From assembly GCA_040386295.1 (NCBI GenBank), contig JAZKFR010000072.1, positions 1 to 29,318 of the forward strand: DNA of 29,318 nucleotides, written 5' to 3'. The translations under genes and the position numbers were made by a program. Below, in pieces: positions 16,299 through 24,292 of this stretch. This stretch comes from JAZKFR01 sp040386295 (GTDB lineage Bacteria; Pseudomonadota; Gammaproteobacteria; Burkholderiales; Rhodocyclaceae). Below the pieces are notes generated by a model. The model was given only the letters and a program-made list of their open reading frames with translations. It made no database searches and had not been told where the DNA came from. Each line of letters begins with the position of its first letter. Position 1 is the stretch's first letter.

Positions 16299-16770
16299 AT
16301 GTCACCCGCCCACCGCCCCGCAGTACTCAGCCTGATCGGCAACACGCCCTTAGTCGAAGTCACCCGCATAGACACCGGCGTCTGCCAACTGTTTCTTAAG
16401 CTCGAAGCGCAGAATCCGGGGGATCGATCAAAGATCGCGTGGGTCTTGCCATGATCGAAGCGGCAGAGCGGAGCGGACAACTCAAACCCGGCAGCACCAT
16501 CGTCGAAGCAACCGCCGGTAACACCGGGCTTGGCCTGGCGCTGGTCGCACAAGCTAAGGGTTATCGCATCGTGCTTGTTGTGCCCGACAAAATGTCCAGC
16601 GAAAAAATTCTGCATCTCAAAGCGCTGGGCGCTGAGGTGTACATCACGCGTTCGGACGTTGGCCAGGGTCATCCCGATTACTACCAAGATTACGCAGCGC
16701 GTTTAGCGCGTGAAATTCCCGATGCTTTTTTTGCTGATCAGTTCAATAACCCCAACAATCCCGCCGCGCA
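16299..16770 (+). pseudogene. Cystathionine beta-synthase / cysteine synthase-like remnant, frameshifted and truncated
   Basis: The reading frame starts at 16299 (SLIGNTPLVEVTRI, LFLKLEAQNPG), the N-terminus of a fold-type II PLP beta-replacement enzyme. At 16418-16422 there are five Gs where six are needed for NPGGSIKDRVGLAM, so the frame shifts just before the PLP lysine and ends early. The remaining frame carries VEATAGNTGLGLALVA, VVPDKMSSEKILHLKALGAEV and ADQFNNPNNPAAH, as expected, and then stops matching at about 16770. Only the first about 155 residues of a protein normally more than 300 long remain. The G run could be a base-calling error, but the deletion that follows cannot. It would have made cystathionine or cysteine from homocysteine or O-acetylserine. 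Confidence 0.87.
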
Positions 16771-16877
16771 TCGGCATCGGCGACACGCTGGTGCGGCTGT
16801 CTGTGGGAATTGAGGATATTGACGATCTGAAAGACGATTTGCAGCAGGCTTTGCTCGCGATGGAACATTCTTCTTAG
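16767..16877 (+). pseudogene. C-terminal remnant of cystathionine gamma-lyase / gamma-synthase family
   Basis: Read in another frame than the preceding remnant, the sequence encodes RIGIGDTLVRLSVGIEDIDD and then LKDDLQQALLAMEHSS with a stop at 16875-16877. GxxxxLVRLSVGIEDxDDLxxDL is the C-terminal signature of Cys/Met-metabolism PLP enzymes such as cystathionine gamma-lyase. Only the last about 36 codons remain. In many bacteria this gene directly follows the beta-synthase gene, so one deletion removed the end of the first gene and nearly all of the second. Confidence 0.82.
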
Positions 16878-16960
16878 CGCTGGTGTCGCTTCGGAGCGAG
16901 GCAAAAACCCATAAGGCGGCGGCTAAAATAATTGCGCGGAAATGAAGTACAGATTGCCGC

Positions 16961-17004
16961 CCACAGCAAACCACACAAGCCACAGCAAGCCACAGCAAGC
17001 CAAG
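16961..17004. repeat. About 10-bp tandem repeat, four and a half units
   Basis: Units of CCACAGCAAG with small variations run from 16961 to 17004, immediately before the cysB-like start codon. They lie where the promoter and leader are expected, so unit number might affect expression. Confidence 0.75.
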
Positions 17005-17021
17005 CCAACGAAAGCCCAGTC

Positions 17022-17915
17022 ATGAACCTGCAACAGCTGCGCATTTTGCGCGAAACCATTCGCCAAGAATTTAACCTCACCAAGGTTGCCGAGACGCTGT
17101 ACACCGCACAACCAGGGGTTTCCAAGCACATTAAAGATTTGGAAGAAGAACTCGGCATTGAGATTTTTTTACGTCGGGGCAAGCGTTTAACAGGCTTAAC
17201 CGAGCCAGGCAAAGAGCTACTGGTCGTCGTCGAACGCATCCTGCTGGACTTGCAGAATGTGCGCAGCATCGCCGATCAATTTGTCAGCCGCGACACAGGC
17301 AATCTGATCATCGCCACCACGCACACCCAGGCGCGCTACGTTTTACCGGAAGTTATTCGGCGCTTCAAACAGCAATACCCCAAGGTGCACCTTGTTTTGC
17401 AACAAGGCAATCCCGACGAAATCGCCGACCGCCTCAGTCATGGTCTGGCCGATGTCGCCATTGCAACCGAGGGGCTGCTCGGCGTCCCTAATCTGATCAC
17501 CTTCCCTTGTTATCAATGGCAGCATGCGCTGGTCGTACTGCCAGATCACCCTCTAGCGCAGTGCGAACACATCACCCTGGCTGAGCTGGCGACTTATCCG
17601 ATCATCACCTATGACAAGCGTTTTACCGGACGCAGCAAGATCGATCACGCCTTTGCCCAAGCGGCTCTTCAGCCAGACATCGTGCTTTCCGCTATTGACG
17701 CGGATGTGATCAAAACTTACGTCTCGATTGGTTTGGGCGTCGGCATCATCGCCGACATGGCCTACGACCCGGCGCGCGATGGACACCTCGTCAAACGCTC
17801 AGTGCCAGGCCTCTTTGCGATGAACACAAGCTATCTCGCCCTATGCCAAGGTGCGCATCTGAGAAGCTATGCGCATGCGTTTATTGAGCAGCTTTTGCCC
17901 GGTGTGAGCGTATAA
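17022..17915 (+). CDS. cysB: LysR-type regulator, CysB/Cbl-like
   Basis: A 297-residue LysR regulator. The N-terminal winged helix-turn-helix reads MNLQQLRILRETIRQEFNLTKVAETLYTAQPGVSKHIKDLE (1-41), close to the CysB subfamily, and the effector domain carries the CysB-type block NLIIATTHTQARYVLP (about 91-106) that binds acetylserine or related sulfur signals in that subfamily. IDADVIKTYVSIGLGVGI (about 226-243) is also typical. The start at 17022 is chosen because CysB proteins begin MNLQQ-like; a longer frame from 16932 covers a repeat tract. It lies next to methionine transport genes and broken transsulfuration genes, consistent with sulfur control. CysB and Cbl cannot be separated by eye. 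Confidence 0.85.
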   Translation: MNLQQLRILRETIRQEFNLTKVAETLYTAQPGVSKHIKDLEEELGIEIFLRRGKRLTGLTEPGKELLVVVERILLDLQNVRSIADQFVSRDTGNLIIATTHTQARYVLPEVIRRFKQQYPKVHLVLQQGNPDEIADRLSHGLADVAIATEGLLGVPNLITFPCYQWQHALVVLPDHPLAQCEHITLAELATYPIITYDKRFTGRSKIDHAFAQAALQPDIVLSAIDADVIKTYVSIGLGVGIIADMAYDPARDGHLVKRSVPGLFAMNTSYLALCQGAHLRSYAHAFIEQLLPGVSV

Positions 17916-18011
17916 ACGAGCGTGACATAACGCCACGATCAGACTGCAACGACAATCTTGCTTTTGGCTTATAAGCTCAGCAAAAATTCCTAGTTCGCAC
18001 GTCAATACTTT

Positions 18012-18036
18012 TGACCTAGAGTCGCGTCCAAGGTCA
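18012..18036. promoter_or_regulatory. Inverted repeat upstream of the HisC-like gene
   Basis: TGACCT (18012-18017) and AGGTCA (18031-18036) form a 6-bp inverted repeat about 145 nt before the start of the HisC-like gene. A TTGACC at 18011 could be a -35 box but no matching -10 is seen. The remainder of 17916-18179 becomes AT-rich close to the gene and contains its ribosome binding site (AAAGGA). Confidence 0.25.
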
Positions 18037-18179
18037 GTCGCCTCTTTAGCCGCACCCCCCGAGTAGCTTCTGATTTTTCAATGCACCGCTGCATCGGCCT
18101 TGATCGCCTCTGAAGCGCTCTCTGGATGTTGGTTAAATGCTGACGCAATTAAATTTATTGATATTTAAAGGAAATTAAA

Positions 18180-19491
18180 ATGGTCATCAAAGGAGCAGAA
18201 TTAGGAATTACAGCGCACACACTGCAATCGTCACATGACCCTGCGGCGCAACCACTGCAGCAGAAAAGCGAAACCTTTCTACCAAGCACCGATGCCGCCC
18301 TCCCGCACAAGGTCTTGAACAGCCCAACAGAGCACAGAATCAGCGCTGGTAGCGGGGAAATTAAGCTCGGTGGCACTCCCCTGAAAACCGCATTCGACGC
18401 AACAAAAATCAGCGAATTCAAAGTTCCGCCCAGCGCACCAGAGCAATGGCGGATGTTCGGCAATGAGAGCGTTTATGGGAGCACGCCACGAGCCGATGCC
18501 ATCGTCCTGAGCGCGCTCGCAAAGAAACCAAAACTTAACTCAACCTATCTAAACGTCGCCCCGCTCAAATTTACCCTCGCGCAGCTGCACGCGCTCCAGC
18601 CAGAGCAGATAACGATTGGGAATGGCTCAAACGAACTGATCAAAAGAATCACCACCTCCTTCGTTAAGCCTGGTGGCACGGTGATCGCCTCAGCCCACAG
18701 CTATACTTTTTACGACNNNNNNNNNNGCCTACCTCAGCAACCGCGACTACATCGCCGTCGACTTGCAACAAGATGCTCGCTACAACCCTGAGGGCTTGAT
18801 CAATGCAGCAGAACAAGCGAACGCAGCAGGCTCGCCCGGCGGCGTGATTTTTCTCGACAATCCCGCCAATCCATTAGGGACTCTGCTCAGCCCCGCGGAA
18901 ATCGAAAGTTTCTTGGCAAAAATCCCCAAGGGCTGGTTAGCCGTGATTGATGAAGCCTACTGGGAATATTTGCAGCCAGAAGAACAATTCAAGGGCGGCC
19001 AATACTTGCGCGAGCACCCCGATGCGCCTGTCGTCTTTCTACACACTTTATCGAAGGCCTATGGCTTTGCGGGTGGGCGCGTTGGCTACGCATTCAGCTC
19101 AAGTCAAATCGCCGAGGTATTAAACAAAAACAACACGGATCAGCTCACTGTGACCACCTTGTCTGCTTTGAGCGCACAAGCCATCATCGAAGACCAAAGT
19201 TTTCTGCGTTTAACGCGACGCTTCAATGCCATCGAGCGAGGGAAAATCACGCGCGCTTTAAGCAAACTGGGCGTTGAGTACATAGAGCCGCACGCGAATT
19301 TCGTCACCTTCAAAATCCCCGACGTAAGCCAAGCAGCTGCGTTTAAAGCATCTTTGGACAGCCAAGGCGTCATGATCTCTTGGTTGAAGGGCTACGGCTT
19401 AGAAGACCATTTCCGCGTCACCGTGGGCGATCCAGCAGGACGTCAGGCGTTTTTGCGCGCGCTGAAAATTGCCTTGAAAGCGATTGGCTAG
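18180..19491 (+). CDS. HisC-like fold-type I PLP aminotransferase with N-terminal extension
   Basis: About 437 residues, interrupted by 10 Ns. The core matches histidinol-phosphate aminotransferase-like enzymes: NESVYGSTP, GNGSNELIKRI, FLDNPANPLGT, VIDEAYWEYL, the PLP lysine in TLSKAYGFAGGRVGYAF (codon 19054-19056) and HFRVTVGDP near the end. The first about 90 residues are not part of the family: rich in Ser, Thr, Pro and Gln, without a hydrophobic signal peptide. Sequence before and after the gap lies in different frames if the gap is 10 nt; 9 nt (or another multiple of 3) restores one protein, and 9 fits the family spacing. No histidine pathway genes are nearby. A specialised or exported aminotransferase is possible; the substrate is unknown. 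Confidence 0.8.
18717..18726. other. Assembly gap of 10 N in the HisC-like gene, length probably wrong
   Basis: The gene is open on both sides but in different frames across 10 nt. The true gap should be a multiple of 3, most likely 9 nt from the spacing expected between the FYD and YIAV segments. Confidence 0.8.
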
Positions 19492-19580
19492 GACAGAGTG
19501 CTATTAGGCGAGAAGACAGAAGCGGAAATCGAGCCTGGACACCACGCCAGCTCATATACGCTCACTGAGCAGCCTCATTT

Positions 19581-19620
19581 CCTCTCCCACAAGAGGGGTG
19601 CCCCGTAGGAGCAGGAGAGG
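19581..19620. repeat. REP-like palindromic element, copy 1
   Basis: Starts CCTCTCCCAC and ends GGAGAGG, with GGGGTGCCCC in the middle. It belongs to the same C/G-rich family as the element at 19744, in the 391-nt stretch between the convergent HisC-like and purL genes. That stretch contains no supported gene. Confidence 0.6.
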
Positions 19621-19743
19621 GCGCTGCGTGTGATCGGAAGAACGTGAGCAAACAGGGGGGATATTGGCGTTTTTGAGGTGTGCTGTGGCTGATTTTGCGT
19701 GCTGGTTTGGCGCGCTCTGTGGTTGCGTCTCTGTGGCGTTTTT

Positions 19744-19792
19744 CCCTCTCCCACCCCTGCCGGGGCACCCTCTCCCACAAGTGGGCGAGGGG
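19744..19792. repeat. REP-like palindromic element, copy 2
   Basis: CCCTCTCCCAC occurs at 19744-19754 and again at 19768-19778. The second copy pairs with GTGGGCGAGGG (19781-19791) around AA, with one wobble. A central CCCC-TGCC-GGGG stem is also present. Such CTCTCCC/GGGAGAG palindromes are common intergenic repeats in proteobacteria and can act in mRNA 3'-end stability or transcription end. Confidence 0.65.
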
Positions 19793-19882
19793 AAGGCTTG
19801 CGTTGGGGGAAGGCGTTTAGGTTGGGGGGCTAGAGCATTCTCTGCGCAAACCTGCAGCAACCGCAGCAGGGCAAAAACGCGC

Positions 19883-22800
19883 CTAAGCAACCCAGGCACG
19901 CGCGTTGCGGAACATCCGTAGCCACGCCGAGTCGTCGCCCCAGTCTTTGGGATGCCAAGACATTTGCACGCTGCGAATCACCCGTTCCGGGTGCGGCATC
20001 ATGATCGAGAAGCGGCCATCTGCCGTCGTCACGCCGGTAATCCCCTCGGGCGAGCCGTTCGGATTAAAGGGATAGCGTTCGCTCGGCTGACCGTGATGAT
20101 CAACATAACGCATCGCCACCGCCAGCTCAGCCCTCTGCGCTGGCGTATCAAATTGCGCCTGTCCCTCGCCGTGCGACACCACCACGGGCAAACGGCTCCC
20201 CGCCATGCCGGCAAAAAATAAAGAAGGCGAAGGCGGCAACTCAACCATGACCAAGCGCGCCTCAAACTGCTCGACTTGATTACGGACAAAACGCGGCCAG
20301 GCGGCGGCGCCCGGGATCAATTCTTTGAGCGCACTCATCATTTGGCAGCCATTACAGACGCCCAGCGCAAAGCTATCGCCGCGCTGAAAGAACGCAGAAA
20401 ACACCTCACGTGCACGCGCGTTGAGCAAAATACTTTTCGCCCAGCCCTGGCCTGCACCCAACACATCGCCGTACGAAAAACCGCCACAAGCAACCACGCC
20501 TTTAAAGTCAGCCAGCGACTGCCGTCCGGCCAAAATGTCGCTCATGTGCACGTCTTGCGCGGCAAAGCCCGCACGGTCAAAAGCCGCCGCCATTTCAACG
20601 TGGCCATTCACCCCCTGCTCGCGCAAAATCGCCACACGCGGACGCTGACCCGAGCGAATCAGCGGCGCCGCAACATCGTGCGCCGGATCAAAGCTCAGCT
20701 GCGCAGACAAGCCCGGATCGCTCGTATCGGCAATCTGTGCATAAGCCTGCTCAGCGCACACCGGGTTATCGCGCAACTGCTGCATACGAAAACTTGTTTC
20801 CGACCAGGCGCGCTGCAAATCAACGCGCGTCGCGCGCAACACCGGCTTGGCGTTACGAATGACGCGCAACTCGTCCCAAGTATTCGGGTAACCGACAACA
20901 TGCACGCTCGCGCTCAAACCCGCCGCGCGCAAAACCGCCATCACCGAGGCACGGTCGGCACGGCGAATTTGCACCACGGCGCCCAATTCCTCGTTAAACA
21001 GCGCAGCCAATAAACGCTCCTCAGAACGACCACCGAGCAAATCGGGCTTGCGTTCTAGGCCATCTACATCGTTCATCAGCGGGTCGTAACACAGGCTATC
21101 GGTCTCGATGCTGACGCCGCAATGCGCCGCAAAGGCCATTTCACAAATCGTCGCCCACAAGCCGCCATCGGCACGATCGTGATAAGCCAGCAGCAAATCA
21201 GCCTGCGCCAACTGGCGTATCGCCGCGAAAAAAGCGGCCAACTGCGCAGCCGACTCAAGATCCGGCGCCGCCACGCCGACGGCGGCAAACACCTGCGCCA
21301 AAGCCGAGCCACCCAAACGGTTCTTGCCCAAACCAAGATCGATCAGTAACAACTCCGTCTCACCCGCATCGAGCACCAGCTGCGGCGTCAAAGTACGGCG
21401 CGCGTCTTGCACCCGGGCAAAACCGGTGACGACCAAAGACAAGGGCGCAATCACGGCTTTTTGCTGCTGCCCTTCGGCGCCATGCTCTTGCCAGGTGGTG
21501 CGCATAGACAAAGAATCTTTGCCGACGGGGATCGACACCCCCAAGCTCTGGCAAAGATCAGACACGGCGCGCACGGTATCGAATAAACGAGCGTCTTCAC
21601 CGGGGTAGTCGGCTGCCGCCATCCAATTCGCCGAAAGTTTCACCTCGCTTAAAGCGGCAATATCGGCGGCAACCAAATTGGTCAAGGCCTCGGCCACCGC
21701 CATGCGCCCCGAGGCCGGTGCGTCGATCACCGCCAGCGGCGTGCGCTCGCCCAGGGCAAACGCCTCGCCGGCGTAGCCTTGGTAACTCATTAAGGTAACC
21801 GCAACATCCGCCACCGGCACTTGCCAGGGTCCGACCATCTGATCGCGCGCGGTTAAACCGCCGACGCTACGATCACCAATCGTGATCAAAAAGCTTTTAT
21901 CGGCTACCGCCGGCAAACGCAGCACACGATACGCGGCGTCTTCCAGGCTCACTTCGTCTAAAGAAAAGGGTTGCGCCAAGAGCGGCAAACGCTGCACGCT
22001 ACGCGTCATGCGTGGCGGCTTGCCGAGCAAGGCGGCCAAATCCAAATCGACGGGCAGCTCAGCAAAATGCGCATCGGAAACGCTTAAATGCGGCGCTTGC
22101 GTTGCCTCCCCGAGCACAGCAAAAGGGCAGCGCTCACGCGCGCAGAGGGCGCGAAACTCGGGCAAACGCGCAGCCGGAATCGCCAGCACATAACGCTCCT
22201 GCGCTTCGTTGCACCAAATCTCAGCGGGCGACATGCCGGGCTCTTCGATTTGAATCGCGCGCAGATCAAAGCGTGCACCGCAACCCGCGCCATAGGCCAA
22301 CTCAGGCAAGGCGTTCGATAAGCCGCCCGCGCCCACGTCGTGAATCGACAAAATCGGATTACCGTCACCGACGGCGGCAATATCGTGCTGCGGCGCGCCC
22401 ATTTGCCAACAACGGTCGATCACCTCCTGCGCCCGCCGCTGCATCTCGGGATTGCCGCGCTGCACCGAGGCAAAATCAAGCGCCTCACTATTCTGTCCGG
22501 TCGTCATCGAGCTCGCCGCGCCACCGCCCAGGCCAATCAACATGCCCGGCCCACCCAGCTGGATAAACAAAGTGCCCTCAGCAAAATGCTCTGCCTTAAA
22601 CGACTGCTCGTGCGCGATATTGCCCACGCCGCCCGCGATCATGATCGGCTTGTGATAGCCGCGCAGCACGGAAACCGGCTCGGCCAAGGCTGCTGTCAAT
22701 TCAAGTACGCGCTGCTCATAAGTACGAAAATAACCGCACAAATTGGGTCGGCCAAACTCATTGTTAAACGCTGCCGCGCCAATCGGTCCTTCCAACATAA

Positions 22801-24019
22801 TCTGCAAAGCCGAGGCAATACGCGCGGGTCGGCCATACGGCTGCACCCCATCGAGCGCCCGTTCCCAAGGCTGCGGTGCAGTGGGCAAACGCAGATGCGA
22901 CACCGAAAAACCACACAAACCGGCTTTCGGTTTTGAGCCCCGACCGGTCGCGCCTTCATCGCGAATCTCGCCGCCAGAACCCGTCGCCGCACCGGCAAAC
23001 GGCGAAATCGCCGTCGGATGGTTATGCGTTTCGACCTTAGCCAAAATATGCGTGCGCTCGTCGCGCCAAGTGTATTGCCCGCTCAAATCGGGATAAAAAC
23101 GCGGCACCGTCATGCCCTCAATTACCGAAGCATTGTCCGAATAGGCCACCACCGTGCCCGCCGGATGCGCCTGATGCGTCTCGCGGATCATGCCAAACAA
23201 AGTTTCGGCCTGCGCCTGACCGTCAATCTGCCACGCGGCGTTAAAAATTTTGTGTCGACAATGCTCAGAGTTAGCCTGCGCAAACATCATCAACTCAACA
23301 TCACTCGGATTGCGCTCAAGCCGCACAAACAAAGCCAGCAGATAATCCAACTCCTCGCCCGACAAAGCCAAGCCCAAGCGCGTGTTAGCCGTGAGCAAAG
23401 CCGCCCGCCCTTCGCCCAGCACGTCGATGCGCAGCAAAGGGCGCGGCGCAAAATGGGCAAACAACTGCGCAAGCTGCGCCACGTCAAACAACACCGACTC
23501 GGTCATTCTGTCGTGCAAACAAGGCAAGAGCAGCGCCAACTGCACTTCAGACAGCGCGCCCCCAGCCTGGTTGTGCACGCGATAGCGCACGCCGCGCTCA
23601 AGCCGCACCACAGCGTTTAACCCGCTACACCAAGCAATCTCGCTTGCCTTAGAAGACCACGGCGAAATCGTGCCGACCCGGGGCGTCACCCAAAACACCT
23701 GCTGCGCCGAGCCAGGCGAGCCTGTTTGCATTAAGTCGGAATCACTGCGCACCAGCGCCGACTCAGGCACCGCTTGCGCTGCCAACAAATGTTCCAACTG
23801 CGCAGGCAAAGCGGCAGCAGCAAAGGGCTCAGCCGTCCGCAAAGCAACAAAATACCAATACTCCGCACTGAGCAAAGTCACGTCTGGCAAGGCTGCGGCT
23901 ACACGCTGCTGCAAACCCTGAAAACGAAAAGCAGACAAAGCAGAAGCGCCGCGAAAAAACAGCAGCGGACTAGAAGGGGGCGCGCAAGGCGTACTAGAAG
24001 CAGTCGAAGTTAAGGTCAT
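19883..24019 (-). CDS. purL: Phosphoribosylformylglycinamidine synthase (FGAR amidotransferase), single-chain
   Basis: A 1378-residue large-type PurL, which converts FGAR, glutamine and ATP to FGAM in the fourth step of purine synthesis. The N-terminal PurS-like region is followed by the FGAM synthase core with NSEHCRHKIFNA and the catalytic block KVETHNHPTAISPFAG (His332, His334), GSGGEIRDEGATGRG, and a second repeat with VGKDSLSM. The C-terminal glutaminase domain has GVCNGCQ (Cys1222) and MMPHPER (His1343, Glu1345), completing the triad. The ATG at 24019 (MTLTSTAS) is preferred; an upstream in-frame ATG at 24058 has no ribosome binding site and adds residues unlike the family. Somewhat longer than the E. 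coli enzyme (about 1295). Intact. Confidence 0.96.
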   Translation of the reverse strand: MTLTSTASSTPCAPPSSPLLFFRGASALSAFRFQGLQQRVAAALPDVTLLSAEYWYFVALRTAEPFAAAALPAQLEHLLAAQAVPESALVRSDSDLMQTGSPGSAQQVFWVTPRVGTISPWSSKASEIAWCSGLNAVVRLERGVRYRVHNQAGGALSEVQLALLLPCLHDRMTESVLFDVAQLAQLFAHFAPRPLLRIDVLGEGRAALLTANTRLGLALSGEELDYLLALFVRLERNPSDVELMMFAQANSEHCRHKIFNAAWQIDGQAQAETLFGMIRETHQAHPAGTVVAYSDNASVIEGMTVPRFYPDLSGQYTWRDERTHILAKVETHNHPTAISPFAGAATGSGGEIRDEGATGRGSKPKAGLCGFSVSHLRLPTAPQPWERALDGVQPYGRPARIASALQIMLEGPIGAAAFNNEFGRPNLCGYFRTYEQRVLELTAALAEPVSVLRGYHKPIMIAGGVGNIAHEQSFKAEHFAEGTLFIQLGGPGMLIGLGGGAASSMTTGQNSEALDFASVQRGNPEMQRRAQEVIDRCWQMGAPQHDIAAVGDGNPILSIHDVGAGGLSNALPELAYGAGCGARFDLRAIQIEEPGMSPAEIWCNEAQERYVLAIPAARLPEFRALCARERCPFAVLGEATQAPHLSVSDAHFAELPVDLDLAALLGKPPRMTRSVQRLPLLAQPFSLDEVSLEDAAYRVLRLPAVADKSFLITIGDRSVGGLTARDQMVGPWQVPVADVAVTLMSYQGYAGEAFALGERTPLAVIDAPASGRMAVAEALTNLVAADIAALSEVKLSANWMAAADYPGEDARLFDTVRAVSDLCQSLGVSIPVGKDSLSMRTTWQEHGAEGQQQKAVIAPLSLVVTGFARVQDARRTLTPQLVLDAGETELLLIDLGLGKNRLGGSALAQVFAAVGVAAPDLESAAQLAAFFAAIRQLAQADLLLAYHDRADGGLWATICEMAFAAHCGVSIETDSLCYDPLMNDVDGLERKPDLLGGRSEERLLAALFNEELGAVVQIRRADRASVMAVLRAAGLSASVHVVGYPNTWDELRVIRNAKPVLRATRVDLQRAWSETSFRMQQLRDNPVCAEQAYAQIADTSDPGLSAQLSFDPAHDVAAPLIRSGQRPRVAILREQGVNGHVEMAAAFDRAGFAAQDVHMSDILAGRQSLADFKGVVACGGFSYGDVLGAGQGWAKSILLNARAREVFSAFFQRGDSFALGVCNGCQMMSALKELIPGAAAWPRFVRNQVEQFEARLVMVELPPSPSLFFAGMAGSRLPVVVSHGEGQAQFDTPAQRAELAVAMRYVDHHGQPSERYPFNPNGSPEGITGVTTADGRFSIMMPHPERVIRSVQMSWHPKDWGDDSAWLRMFRNARAWVA

Positions 24020-24082
24020 AACAGGCCAGAGAAAACGGGAATCAGCAGAAAAAAACAAACGAGAGGAAAAACAAAGAGCGCG

Positions 24083-24088
24083 ATTATA
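24083..24088 (-). promoter_or_regulatory. -10 box of the purL promoter
   Basis: A perfect TATAAT on the minus strand in a GC-rich setting, about 64 nt before the chosen purL start. No clear -35 at 16-18 bp, so activation or a weak -35 is likely. It lies after the terminator of the upstream gene, giving purL its own transcript. Confidence 0.55.
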
Positions 24089-24160
24089 CCCCCGCCCCCT
24101 GCAGCAAATCGCCTCGACCGCGCGCAGAGGACAAGGATTTGACCGTGATCAATCGCAAGT

Positions 24161-24210
24161 TCAAAAAAAACAAAAACCCCGGAAGCGCTGCCACGCAGCA
24201 CCCCGGGGTT
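24161..24210 (-). terminator. Rho-independent terminator after the unknown gene
   Basis: On the minus strand AACCCCGG (24210-24203) pairs with CCGGGGTT (24182-24175), with an inner GCTGC/GCAGC stem, followed by a T-rich tract (TTTTTGTTTTTTTTG). It lies 83 nt after the stop of the unknown gene and before the purL promoter. Confidence 0.9.
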
Positions 24211-24292
24211 CTCCGCCTAAAAACCAGGCGCTAAAGCGGCAAATTACTTGCTTAAGCTCAGAACTTAAGCAAGCGCGTTTGCCTTATGCAGC

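Noticed and set aside
19552..19899. Open frames over the palindromic repeats after the HisC-like gene
   Set aside because: Three overlapping frames in the same repeat-rich stretch with low-complexity products; better explained by the REP-like units.
20276..21013. A 245-codon plus-strand open frame inside purL
   Set aside because: It lies antisense to well-conserved purL coding sequence, is rich in Arg and His as expected of a shadow frame in GC-rich DNA, and shows no family motif.
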